A stretch of 64,000 nt of DNA from positions 45,339 to 109,338 of the forward strand of contig SHYX01000011.1 in NCBI GenBank assembly GCA_009692585.1, written 5' to 3'. Positions 52,920 through 61,047 of this stretch are shown piece by piece; the first letter of the stretch is position 1; each line of letters opens with the position of its first letter. Both the position numbers and the translations under genes were made by a program. Origin of the DNA: Myxococcales bacterium. GTDB taxonomy: Bacteria > Myxococcota > UBA796 > SXON01. Below the pieces are notes generated by a model. The model did not search any database. It saw only the letters and a list, made by a program, of their open reading frames with translations, and was not told the origin of the DNA.

Positions 52920-54173
52920 CTACCCCTTGGCCCGGTAGGCCTCGATCAACACGTCGGCGACGTCACCGCGGAGGATGCGGGCGTCGGGACGTTCGCCGGT
53001 GACGAGCTGCTCGCGCATGCGGGTGCCGGAGATGCTGTAGGGCTCTTCGCCCTTGTGCCGTTCGGTGAGGTCGACGCGGCCGAGACTCTCGTAGAAGGCG
53101 GCGAACCCCACCTTGACCGGCCGAGTGGCCAGCGCGCCGGGCAGCGCCTCGAAGATCTCCTGGGCGTCGAAGTCGCCCCAGATCGCCGACTTGTCGAAGT
53201 AGGGCGCGTCGGCGTGTTTGCGACCGATGACGATGTGGCTGAACCCGTGGTTCTGCCGGTAGATGCTGTGCATGATCGCCTCGGATGGGCCTCCGTAGAA
53301 CATCTTCATGTCCAGGCACACCAGCTCGAAGACGTCGTTGAGATTGTACCCGGCGGTGTCCCAGACCGAGGTGTCGCTGTCGCCTTCGCCCAGGAGCCGC
53401 CGGTCCCGAAGCATGCGGTAGGTGCGAACGCGGGTCGAGGCATCGACGTCGTCGTTCTTGAGCTGGCCCACCAGGGGGTTGAGCACGACGCCGGCGTAGT
53501 GGCCAGCGCGGGTGAGCTGCTCGGCGCCGTAGACCAGCGCGTACTCGTGGGCACGATGCAGGGGGTTGCGGGTCTGGAACGCCAGCGCTGCGGTCCACTT
53601 CTTCTCGGCGATCATCTGCCGGGTGCGCGCCGGGGAATACATCAGGTCGCCGTACTCGGTGTTACGACGGGCGGGGAGCACCGAGAGGTCGCCGCCGACG
53701 AGGGTGCCACGGTCGTCACCGGTCGCGATGGCCGCGCCGGGGTGATCCAGACGCGAGGTGCCGTAGACCTTCTCGACATACCTTGCCTTGTTCCATCCGA
53801 AGACGCTGTTGACCGCGAGCGTTCCGAACACCGCGCCGGTCGAGTCGACGAGCGCCGCGATCACGCCGGGCTTGAGCGCCGCGGCCTCGGCCTCGGTGAC
53901 CGGCAGCGCCAGCGGGATCGCCCAGGCGTAGGCCACACCGTTGCGCACCACGTTCTTGTGGTCGAGCACATGGTTGTAGGTGCCCTCGTCCATGAATCCG
54001 GTGAGCGGCGAGAGCGTGCCGTCGGCGATGCGGTAGACCACCGACAGGTCGGCGTCGGTGACCGAGATGCGGGGCATCGAGGCCGACTCAGCAAGCAGCG
54101 CCGTCCGCTTCGAGTAGGGCAGGATGCGGTCGACAGGAGCGTCGAGACCACCGTGGACGGGGACAAGAGCCAT
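52920..54173 (-). CDS. sat: Sulfate adenylyltransferase (ATP sulfurylase)
   Basis: 417 aa. Family blocks: 'AFQTRNPLHRAHEYAL' (QTRNP and HxxH catalytic motifs), 'GRKHADAPYFDKSAIWGDFD' (family: GRDHAG), and 'EEPYSISGTRMREQL' near the end. It makes APS from sulfate and ATP (or the reverse). The start MALVPVHGGLDAPVDRILPY is at 54173. No APS kinase or APS reductase is nearby. Divergent from a small lipoprotein gene. Confidence 0.95.
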   Translation of the reverse strand: MALVPVHGGLDAPVDRILPYSKRTALLAESASMPRISVTDADLSVVYRIADGTLSPLTGFMDEGTYNHVLDHKNVVRNGVAYAWAIPLALPVTEAEAAALKPGVIAALVDSTGAVFGTLAVNSVFGWNKARYVEKVYGTSRLDHPGAAIATGDDRGTLVGGDLSVLPARRNTEYGDLMYSPARTRQMIAEKKWTAALAFQTRNPLHRAHEYALVYGAEQLTRAGHYAGVVLNPLVGQLKNDDVDASTRVRTYRMLRDRRLLGEGDSDTSVWDTAGYNLNDVFELVCLDMKMFYGGPSEAIMHSIYRQNHGFSHIVIGRKHADAPYFDKSAIWGDFDAQEIFEALPGALATRPVKVGFAAFYESLGRVDLTERHKGEEPYSISGTRMREQLVTGERPDARILRGDVADVLIEAYRAKG

Positions 54174-54242
54174 GGAGTGTCCGGGGAGGGGCCGCGGTTA
54201 ACACGGAGGCGGCTGTGGGACGCCACCGGTTACGCCGACGCG

Positions 54243-54608
54243 GTGCACCGCAGAATCGCCACTCTGACCCTCCTCGGCGGCGCGATTCTCGCGTGCGCCG
54301 GCACGGACACCGCCGACATCTTGGACGCCGCGGTGACGTGCGACGCGGGTGAGCTGGGCGCGACGACGGACACCGTTCGCTTTGCGGTCGAGACGTCCGG
54401 CGACATCGAGTCTGTCGAAGCGATCGTGCTGGATGGCGACCTTGAACTCACCCGCGTCGACTGCTACCCGGACGAGGAAAACCGCTGCAGCGGCGCGGTC
54501 GCCGTGTTTGCCCTGCCGCTCGACAGCTGCGAAGACGCCACCGCGCTGCAGTACCGCATCCACGCCACCACCTCCGCCGGGACGACCGTGGACTACGACA
54601 TCGGCTGA
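54243..54608 (+). CDS. Small lipoprotein
   Basis: 121 aa from a GTG at 54243. Lipobox 'LTLLGGAILAC' near the N-terminus. The mature part is beta-rich and acidic ('TTDTVRFAVETSGDIESVEA', 'LELTRVDCYPDEENRCSGAV') with four further Cys that could form two disulphides. Function unknown. It lies in a divergent position to sat, with 69 nt between starts. Confidence 0.6.
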   Translation: MHRRIATLTLLGGAILACAGTDTADILDAAVTCDAGELGATTDTVRFAVETSGDIESVEAIVLDGDLELTRVDCYPDEENRCSGAVAVFALPLDSCEDATALQYRIHATTSAGTTVDYDIG

Positions 54609-54615
54609 CGGCCCC

Positions 54616-54780
54616 CTACTTCAGGTTGCTCGAGGCGATCGTTGCCCACGGCGTTGACCCGGAGCTTGTAGGACTCGGCGGTGGACTTGCCCTGTTCGAG
54701 GGTGACCAGCGCCTCGGCGAGTCCCTTCTTCTCGATGGCCTCGGCGTCGGTGAGCGGCCACGCGGACAGTGATATCGGGC
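54616..54780 (-). pseudogene. Possible C-terminal gene remnant before bioA
   Basis: On the minus strand the frame reads 'LTDAEAIEKKGLAEALVTLE' and 'KSTAESYKLRVNAVGN', then in a neighbouring frame 'IASSNLK' and a stop. It looks like real protein sequence, has no start, and a stop precedes it. Not assigned to a family. The stretch 54609-54785 holds nothing else I can support. Confidence 0.3.
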
Positions 54781-54785
54781 CGTCG

Positions 54786-56102
54786 ATGAGCTGGCTTTCC
54801 CGCGACTACGCGACGATCTGGCACCCGTTCACCCAGGCCGATGAGTGGGAGAACCAGACGGAGAACCTCGTGATCGAGCGGGGTGAGGGCGTCTTTGTCT
54901 ACGACACCGAGGGCCGGCGCTACCTGGACGGCACCGCGTCGTTGTGGTGCAACGTGCTGGGCCACCGCCACCCCCGCCTCGACGCGGCGGTGCGCGCCCA
55001 GCTCGAACGTATTGCGCACACGACGATGCTCGGCCTCTCTCACCCCGGTGTCATCGAGCACGCGGAGCGTTTGACCGCGCTCAGCGGGCTCGATCGGGTC
55101 TTCTACAGCGACTCGGGCAGCACCGCGGTGGAGGTGGCGCTGAAGATGGCGTTTCAGGCCAAGCAGCAGCTGGGCGAAGCCCGACGCACGCGCTTCGTGG
55201 CCCTCGCCCACGCCTACCACGGCGATACAGTCGGGAGTGTATCACTCGGCGGAATCGAGCTCTTCCACGGCATCTACCGGCCGCTTCTGTTCGACGCGCT
55301 GCGGATTCCTTCGCCAGAGCGTGCGCAGCCGGCGGAGGAGGCGGCGTGCTTGTCTGCCGCCGCGGACCTCTTCGCCAGTCACGGGCAGGAGCTCGTGGCG
55401 CTGGTGGTGGAGCCCCTGGTCCAAGGGGCGGCGGGGATGCGCAGGCACTCCCCCGAATTCCTCCGGGCCCTGGTCGCGCTCGCCCGTGCCCACGGGGTCT
55501 TTGTCGTCGTCGACGAGGTGGCGACCGGCTTCGGGAGGCTGGGAACGATGTTCGCCGTCGAGCAAGCAGGGGTGAAGCCGGATTTTCTCTGTCTGGCCAA
55601 GGCGATCACCGGCGGCTACCTGCCCCTGGCGGCCACGCTCACGACCGAGGCGGTGTACGACGCCTTCCGCGGCCCTTACACCGCGCACCGCACCTTCTTC
55701 CACGGGCACACCTACACCGGGAACCCGCTGGCCATCGCGGCGGCGAATGCGACACTTGAGGCCTACGCCGAAGAGCGGGTGCTGGCGCGGCTGCCGACGC
55801 GGGCCGCGGCGCTGGCGGCGGGGCTCCGCGGGCTGACACATCCATGTATCAGTGAGGTGCGTCAGTTCGGAATGATGGGTGCGATCGTGCTCGCGGAGGG
55901 GCGTGGAGGCGGCTTCCCGCCCGAAGCGCGCGTCGGCCACCGTGTCAGCCTCGCGGCGCGTCGGCACGGGGCGATTGTCCGCAATCTGGGCGACACGGTG
56001 ATGGTGATGCCGCCCCTGGTGATGGAGCCGGCTGAGTCGCACGCGCTCGCGGCCGCCATCGGCAGCGCCATCGTGGACGTGCTCGGGCCCGGGGGCGGTT
56101 AG
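54786..56102 (+). CDS. bioA: Adenosylmethionine-8-amino-7-oxononanoate aminotransferase BioA
   Basis: 438 aa starting MSWLSRDYATIWHPFTQADE, a classic BioA N-terminus. PLP fold blocks: 'YLDGTASLWCNVLGHRHPRL', 'SDSGSTAVEVALKMAFQ', 'DEVATGFGRLGTMFAVEQ', and the PLP lysine in 'LAKAITGGYLPLA'. It transaminates KAPA to DAPA in biotin synthesis. No other bio genes are close. A short AT-richer segment of rare codons (around 55224-55243) forms a GATACA/TGTATC inverted pair inside the gene. selD begins 9 nt after its stop. Confidence 0.93.
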   Translation: MSWLSRDYATIWHPFTQADEWENQTENLVIERGEGVFVYDTEGRRYLDGTASLWCNVLGHRHPRLDAAVRAQLERIAHTTMLGLSHPGVIEHAERLTALSGLDRVFYSDSGSTAVEVALKMAFQAKQQLGEARRTRFVALAHAYHGDTVGSVSLGGIELFHGIYRPLLFDALRIPSPERAQPAEEAACLSAAADLFASHGQELVALVVEPLVQGAAGMRRHSPEFLRALVALARAHGVFVVVDEVATGFGRLGTMFAVEQAGVKPDFLCLAKAITGGYLPLAATLTTEAVYDAFRGPYTAHRTFFHGHTYTGNPLAIAAANATLEAYAEERVLARLPTRAAALAAGLRGLTHPCISEVRQFGMMGAIVLAEGRGGGFPPEARVGHRVSLAARRHGAIVRNLGDTVMVMPPLVMEPAESHALAAAIGSAIVDVLGPGGG

Positions 56103-56111
56103 GCCACGCCC

Positions 56112-57182
56112 ATGCCCGATCGCCTGCGTCTCACCCAGTATTCCCACGGCGGTGGGTGAGGCTGCAAACTGGGTCCGGCGGACCTGGAACGCATCCTCAC
56201 CAAGCTGCCGCGGTCCGGTCCGCCCGAGCTTCTGGTCGGCATCACCACCAGTGACGACGCCGCCGTGTACCGGCTGCGCCCGGATCTGGCGGTGGTACAG
56301 ACCCTCGACTTCTTCATGCCCGTCGTCGACGACGCCCGTGACTATGGCCGGATTGCGGCTGCGAACAGTATTTCTGACGTGTATGCCATGGGCGGGAGGC
56401 CGATCCTGGCGCTGTCCATCGTGGGCATCCCGCTCAAGAAGCTCGCGCCCGAGATCATGGCGGACATCCTTGGGGGAGCGGCAGAGGTCTGCGCCGATGC
56501 CGGCATCATCATCGCTGGCGGGCACAGCATCGACGACGAGGAGCTGAAGTTCGGCCTGTCGGTGACGGGGGTGGTCCACCCCGATCGCCTCTTGCGCAAC
56601 AACGCCGGCAGACCGGGCGACTACCTGGTGCTCACCAAGCCGCTCGGCAGCGGCACCCTTGCCCATGCGGTGAAGAAACAGCTGATCACCGAGGCGCAGT
56701 ACGCGGAGTTCCTGCGCGTGACGACCTTCCTGAACCGGGTGCCCGCCGAGGTGGCGGTCGCGGCCGGCCTGGCCTGCGCCACCGACATCACCGGCTTCGG
56801 GCTCTTGGGGCACACCCACGAGGTGGCGGCCGGCTCTGGCGTGGGGGCCGACCTCTGGTTCGACCGGCTCCCGCTCATGCCCGGCGCCCGCGAGCACATC
56901 GCGGCAGGCGCCATTCCCGGGGCGACGGGGCGCAACCTTGCCCATTACGGGCCCCACGTCTCCTGGGCCGACGGGCTCGACCCCTGGGCGAAGCCCACGC
57001 TCGCGGATCCGCAGACCTCGGGGGGGCTTCTGCTCGCGGTCCCCGCCGACAAGCTCACCGCGGTGCTCGAGGCCCTCGGCGCCGCGGGGGCGCTCGCGGC
57101 GGCGGTCGTCGGGCGGCTACGTGCCGAGGACGGTGGGGCGAGGCTGCGCATCTTGATGTCCGCTCCCCCGGGTACTCGGTGA
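56112..57182 (+). CDS. selD: Selenide, water dikinase with selenocysteine at codon 16
   Basis: The reading frame begins ATG at 56112 and contains TGA at 56157-56159 in the context YSHGGG-U-GCKLGPADLER. E. coli SelD has Cys (Cys17) at the equivalent position (YSHGAGCGCK), and many other bacteria have Sec there. Sense codons continue before and after the TGA: the frame upstream is SelD-like and downstream is 341 codons of SelD ('TSDDAAVYRLRPDLAVVQTL', 'GIIIAGGHSIDDEELKFGLS', 'DITGFGLLGHTHEVA'). So this is one 356-residue selenoprotein, not two genes. It uses ATP and selenide to make selenophosphate. selA, selB and tRNA-Sec are not in the window. Overlaps the next gene by GTGA. Confidence 0.93.
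56157..56190 (+). promoter_or_regulatory. Candidate bacterial SECIS hairpin downstream of the SelD UGA
   Basis: UGA at 56157-56159 is followed at 56172-56184 by GGTCC, loop GGC, GGACC: a short stem starting 12 nt after the UGA, close to the expected position of a bSECIS. The loop is smaller than in E. coli fdhF and I did not fold it by machine, so recognition by SelB is an inference. Confidence 0.45.
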
Positions 57183-57763
57183 TCGCGGCGCTGCTGCTGA
57201 CCAGCGCCACGACCTGGGCCGCAGAGGCGCTCCCGCTCCCGGCACCCCCGAGCATGCGGGTGCAGCCCGACGTCACCGTGAACACGCTCCCCTCCGACCG
57301 ACCGGGGGGGGCCTTCTGGGTGTCGCATCGCATCGCCAAGGGCTTTGTCATCGCCGAAGGAGTGGGCGCGGGCCTGGGGGTGGTGGGCGCCGCCTTCTTG
57401 TTCAGTGGCTCCTCGTCCAACGGGACCTTCACCGCGGGGGCCGCGTTCGCCATCAGCGGCGCGGTGCTGGGCTTCTCCGCGGCGCCGGGGGCGCTGTTCA
57501 CCGCGACGTACACCTGGGCCAAAGCGCCCAAGGGTACGCCGGCCACGGGGCTGATCCTCGGTTACGCCGGCCTCGGGCTGATGGCGGCGTTCCCGATCCT
57601 GGCGTTGTCCGGCGACTACACCCTCGGCCCCATCCTCCTCGCGACCGGGGCGGGCCTCGGCTGCCTGGGCGGGCCGATCCAGTTCGGCATCAACGACGCC
57701 CACGGCCTGAAGATGGCCCTGATCCCGACGCCCAACGGCGTCACCCTGGGCGGGACGTTCTGA
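57179..57763 (+). CDS. Exported or membrane protein, unknown
   Basis: 194 aa from a GTG that overlaps the selD stop. It has a signal-like start (IAALLLTSATTWAAEALPLP) and at least three later hydrophobic Gly/Ala-rich segments ('GAGLGVVGAAFLFSG', 'FAISGAVLGFSAAPGALFTA', 'LGLMAAFPILALSG'). It looks like a small membrane protein with a signal peptide and an exposed N-terminal loop. Convergent with the beta-barrel-like gene. Function unknown. Confidence 0.6.
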   Translation: MIAALLLTSATTWAAEALPLPAPPSMRVQPDVTVNTLPSDRPGGAFWVSHRIAKGFVIAEGVGAGLGVVGAAFLFSGSSSNGTFTAGAAFAISGAVLGFSAAPGALFTATYTWAKAPKGTPATGLILGYAGLGLMAAFPILALSGDYTLGPILLATGAGLGCLGGPIQFGINDAHGLKMALIPTPNGVTLGGTF

Positions 57764-57775
57764 GCCGCAGGCCGT

Positions 57776-58771
57776 CTACAGCACCACCCGCACGCCCACA
57801 TGGCCGCCGACGCTCTGATCCAGCGTCACATTCACCTGTCCGTAGAGCTTCACCATGAAGATATCGGCCTGAACCCCAGCGAACGCGCGGGACGTCCACG
57901 GTGAGACCTCGCCGGAGTCCGAGAGCGTCAGCGTGGCCGAGCCCACCTCCGTCGACTGCCCATCGAGTTCCATGGTGATCGGGCCGCCGACCGCGATCGA
58001 CGTCGCCGCGCCGCCCGACAGGTTGGTGTCGACGCCGATTCCACAGTACACGGTCGCGACAAACACATGAAGATTCGTGGAGAGCTCGGCGGGGAGGCTC
58101 TGCGCCTCTGCCGACAGCTCATAGGTGCCGGTGGCGCTCCACGTCATGCCGGACTGGCTGACCGGCATCGACTCGGTGAGACTCAGGGTGTAGCTCGAAT
58201 ATTCGTAGCCGCCGGTGAAGTCCAGGCCGCCCCAGCGCACGCCGTCGGTCTTGTCGCCGCCCTTGACCAGCTTGACCTGGACGTGCCCGCCGTAGTTGAG
58301 GAAGGTGGCGGCGAAGGGCGCCCGTTCGGTCTGGGCGCTCATCCCGTTGACGTAGAGCTTGACGCGCCGCAGTGCGCTGTCCTTTTCCGAGAACGCGCCC
58401 AGGTTCAACCCCGCCATGCCGCCAATCTGAAGGGCAAAGCCGGTCTCGGGCAGGCCGGTCCCGTCCGCCGTGCCCCCGTCCAGGGCGGCCCCCGCCCCGC
58501 TGACCGCGGTTCCGAAGGCGGCCCCGAACGCAAAGCGCTGCATGTCGGAGCCGTAGTCGACGCCCATGCCCTTGGCGCTGAGCACATTGGCATCGGCCAT
58601 CTGATCCAGGTAGGCGCCCAGATCGACGACGTGGAGCTGCTCGCCGATCGCCCCCGCCAACTCGGCCTCCAACGCCGCCTCGTCCAGACCGAGTTTCTGC
58701 GCTTCCCTGGGGAGGGTGACGTCCACCGTGGCCTCGATCCCGAACGCCGCCGCCACGCCGTAGAGGAGCAT
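57776..58771 (-). CDS. Exported beta-rich protein, outer-membrane-like
   Basis: 331 aa, starting MLLYGVAAAFGIEATVDVTL; short hydrophobic start may act as a signal. A helical first part ('LDEAALEAELAGAIGEQLHV') is followed by many short strands of barrel type ('FALQIGGMAGLNLGAFSEK', 'GYEYSSYTLSLTESMPVSQS', 'DIFMVKLYGQVNVTLDQSVG') and a terminal 'VGVRVVL' strand. One Cys. It resembles deltaproteobacterial outer-membrane proteins of unknown role. The start is 35 nt from the divergent flavin reductase. Confidence 0.6.
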   Translation of the reverse strand: MLLYGVAAAFGIEATVDVTLPREAQKLGLDEAALEAELAGAIGEQLHVVDLGAYLDQMADANVLSAKGMGVDYGSDMQRFAFGAAFGTAVSGAGAALDGGTADGTGLPETGFALQIGGMAGLNLGAFSEKDSALRRVKLYVNGMSAQTERAPFAATFLNYGGHVQVKLVKGGDKTDGVRWGGLDFTGGYEYSSYTLSLTESMPVSQSGMTWSATGTYELSAEAQSLPAELSTNLHVFVATVYCGIGVDTNLSGGAATSIAVGGPITMELDGQSTEVGSATLTLSDSGEVSPWTSRAFAGVQADIFMVKLYGQVNVTLDQSVGGHVGVRVVL

Positions 58772-58806
58772 GGGGCATCATAGCGCGGCGACGATAGCTT
58801 CCGCCG

Positions 58807-59271
58807 ATGTCCGTCACCGCGATCGAGTTCAAACAGGCGCTGGGGCGCTTCCTCAGCGGGGTCACCGTCATCGGCGCCGAAGTGGACGGCAGCCGCCACG
58901 GCATGACCGCCAGTGCGTTCTTGTCGGTCTCGTTGGCGCCGCCATTGGTGCTGGTGAGCGTGGCGAAGTCGGCGCTCATGCACCAGGTGCTGGCCGCGGG
59001 CGGCCCGTGGAGCGCGTCGATCCTGGCCAGCGACCAGGAGGCGCTGTCCAACCACTTCGCCGGCTACGGGGAGGCGGAGGTGCGCTGGGTGGAGGGCGAG
59101 GGCGCGCCGCGGCTCGAGGGCGCGCTGGCGTGGGTGCAATGCGAGTCCCACCGCCAGCACGACGCCGGGGACCACACCCTGTTCGTCGGCCACGTTCTGG
59201 CGGCGGGATGGCGGGACGCGGAGCCGTTGACCTATTTCTCTGGGAAGTATCGGGAGCTGCTGCCGCGGTGA
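58807..59271 (+). CDS. Flavin reductase-like FMN-binding protein
   Basis: 154 aa starting MSVTAIEFKQALGRFLSGVT. Flavin-reductase blocks: 'GSRHGMTASAFLSVSLAPPL' and 'GDHTLFVGHVLAAGW', and the end 'PLTYFSGKYRELLPR' are typical of HpaC/short-chain flavin reductases. Such proteins supply FADH2 or FMNH2 to monooxygenases and halogenases. The halogenase-like gene at 43138 could be one user, but it is 14 kb away and on the basis of sequence alone this link is a guess. Confidence 0.88.
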   Translation: MSVTAIEFKQALGRFLSGVTVIGAEVDGSRHGMTASAFLSVSLAPPLVLVSVAKSALMHQVLAAGGPWSASILASDQEALSNHFAGYGEAEVRWVEGEGAPRLEGALAWVQCESHRQHDAGDHTLFVGHVLAAGWRDAEPLTYFSGKYRELLPR

Positions 59272-59488
59272 GGGCGGGCACGGGATCGGGTAGACCGCCC
59301 GCATGGACGCGCGTTTCACCGGGGCTCCTGCACCTGTTCGCCAGCCTGTCGATAGTCATCCTGGACGTCGCGACGGCAGCTCATTGAGCCATGAAACTGC
59401 TGCGGCATGGGTGACGCCCAGGGTTATCCAACCCGACCGCCGCCGCATGCCGAGAAAGCGAAGCTTTGAGGCCTGAGAGTAGGCGACG

Positions 59489-59692
59489 CTACGAGCGTTC
59501 GGGGAGACGTGATTCCCGACGTTCGTGGATCACTATTGACGAACGGCAGAAATCAGCGGTGGATGGGTGCCTCGACGAGGCTGAATCGTAGGCAGCCCGT
59601 TGGGGGTGGCTGCGGGAGGCCGCGGCGGCGTGCCGGCGCTCCGCCGGCGAGATCGCCGCGACGAACACCGAGGCATCGAGGACCGGATTCAC
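59489..59692 (-). pseudogene. VapC-type PIN toxin, only the N-terminus left
   Basis: GTG start overlapping the antitoxin stop (TGA/GTG). The first 25 codons, 'MNPVLDASVFVAAISPAERR' (PIN motif with the first Asp), are normal, then the frame becomes non-coding. The other acidic residues of the PIN active site are lost, so the toxin should be inactive. The rest of the stretch 59272-59617 shows nothing else but a long imperfect inverted repeat (59403-59452). Confidence 0.68.
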
Positions 59693-59949
59693 CGCCGCCC
59701 CTCCCCCACCACGTGGACCGCGTCGAAGTCACCGGGAGCCCGAGCGAGCTGGCCGATCGCCGCGCTCAGCGCCCGGTCGATCGCTATGTCCGCAGCCGAG
59801 AGCCGACGCGGCTCCGGTTGAACCGGGACAATACGGGCGGCCGGCCGCCCGTCGACGGTGATGATCGTCTCCTCGCCCGACGCTCGCACCTCGCGAACCA
59901 CCTCGGAGAGCCGCGCTTTCACTTCCGACAAGCTCAAGCTGTGGGTCAT
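59689..59949 (-). CDS. Type II antitoxin, Phd/YefM family
   Basis: 86 aa starting MTHSLSLSEVKARLSEVVRE, followed by 'GEETIITVDGRPAARIVPVQ', the Phd/YefM DNA-binding fold, and a C-terminal tail ('DRALSAAIGQLARAPGDFDA') that would wrap the toxin. Its cognate PIN toxin is truncated, so this antitoxin is left without a toxin. It autorepresses its own promoter in known systems. Confidence 0.85.
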   Translation of the reverse strand: MTHSLSLSEVKARLSEVVREVRASGEETIITVDGRPAARIVPVQPEPRRLSAADIAIDRALSAAIGQLARAPGDFDAVHVVGEGRR

Positions 59950-60073
59950 GATGAACTCTTGGCGTCAGTATAGTCTGCGTTGACCAATACGACCACGACG
60001 CCGTCAGGGGCGGGTGGGAGGTGCCAGACGGGCGGCACGCTGAGCAAGAAGCTCAACGTAGGCTGATTTCTGG

Positions 60074-60334
60074 TCATCGGGTGTCTTCCTGACGACGCTT
60101 GCCGCCCCCTCGCGGTCGGTCGAAGCGCTCCACGATGTGGGCCAGGCTTCCGTCCCGCAGCCCCAACAGACCACAGGCGGGCACATCGAGGCCGACCGGT
60201 GCCGGCTTGGGTGCTGGCGTCGGGAGCGATCTCCACGTTTGATCGTAGATGAGTCGGCTCCCGGTAGCGGTTTTTTCGAGGGTTCCGAGCCTCGCGCCAT
60301 CCAGGGCGATCCGGGGTCGCCGGGCGCGATTCAC
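60074..60334 (-). pseudogene. HipA-like kinase remnant
   Basis: A GTG at 60334 opens 'VNRARRPRIALDGARLGTLE', then 'KTATGSRLIYDQTWRSL', the HipA N-terminal beta domain. After about 45 codons it jumps to 'GLDVPACGLLGLRDGSLAHI' and 'VERFDRPRGGGKRRQED', the substrate/ERFDR part that normally lies 100 residues later, and then a stop. So the N-terminal lobe and the middle are joined by a deletion and the kinase C-lobe is missing. A neighbouring frame (about 60004-60110) reads 'DDQKSAYVELLAQR' and may be a later piece. Confidence 0.65.
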
Positions 60335-60358
60335 GCTTCGTCTCTCGGCGCGCCGGTC

Positions 60359-60628
60359 ATGTCCGACCACGGCGGCGCCTTCGTCACCCAGAACACCGAC
60401 TCAGTGATCGAGACCAGTCAGTACGCGGCGCCGCTGGGCGGGGCGTACTCCGGCTTGGACAATTACGAAGCCGAACATCGCGGGGCTGCGATCTTCTGGA
60501 AGTTCGACAAACAGAAGGGCCGCATCGACGAGTCCCGGAGCTGGGCGATCGAGTTGCCGCCCTACGCCCAGGACCTCGCCGACGCCGGCAAGCTGGCCAG
60601 CGACGGGTGGGTCTACATCAACTCCTGA
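60359..60628 (+). pseudogene. nosZ: nosZ (nitrous oxide reductase) fragment
   Basis: An 89-codon frame with strong NosZ sequence: 'MSDHGGAFVTQNTDSVIETS', 'YRGA'-like 'EHRGAAIFWKFDKQKGRIDE', then 'SWAIELPPYAQDLADAGKLA' and 'SDGWVYINS' and a stop. In NosZ the same block continues into 'FNTE...' and the CuA domain. Here everything before (the beta-propeller and CuZ ligands) and after is gone. So the organism or its ancestor carried a nitrous oxide reductase. Confidence 0.78.
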
Positions 60629-60647
60629 CGCGGCGGCGTCCAAGAAG

Positions 60648-60968
60648 GTGGACGTCTCGCTCGCCGCCCTGATCCCCGAGGGAGAGCCCCGCACGGTCGA
60701 GGTGGCCGCGGGCACCGACATCAACGCGGTGATCGCGACCCTGCCCGCCCACAGCACCCTGCGCCTGCTGCCTGGGGAGCACCGCGGCCCCGTCCGCATC
60801 GACCGACCGCTGACGCTCGTTGGCAATCGTTGGCGCGACTACACCGGCTACGATCTGGATGGCAACGGGGTTGGAGACCTGCCCTACGCCCCGCGACCAC
60901 CCGCGCAGCGCCGAGCGCCACCAGCCCCGCCGTCGAGGCCGGCACCCCGGGCTGGCCGGCGCTCGTGA
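60648..60968 (+). pseudogene. nosD: nosD (copper-chaperone, Nos maturation) fragment with internal deletion
   Basis: Sequence 'VAAGTDINAVIATLPAHSTL', 'RLLPGEHRGPVRIDRPLTLV' is the N-terminal NosD beta-helix entry ('...PG.YRG...IDRPLTL.G'), and it runs directly into 'NRWRDYTGYDLDGNGVGDLP', which is the C-terminal 'NRWRDY.GYDLDGDGVGDLPY' block. The middle of NosD (about 250 residues) is missing. At the join CGTTGGC is repeated (CGTTGGC-AAT-CGTTGGC). The downstream 80 nt up to the glycosyltransferase end has nothing I can support. Confidence 0.72.
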
Positions 60969-61047
60969 CCCCGGCGACGCCTGCCCCGGCGAGCGCGGCG
61001 ACGGCCCGACCGAGGGGACAGGGATGGGCGGGAAGCCGGATCCGTTG

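Noticed and set aside
59403..59452. CGGCATG...CATGCCG inverted repeat with a 36-nt loop
   Set aside because: Too long a loop for a terminator and no mobile-element gene beside it; left as unexplained.
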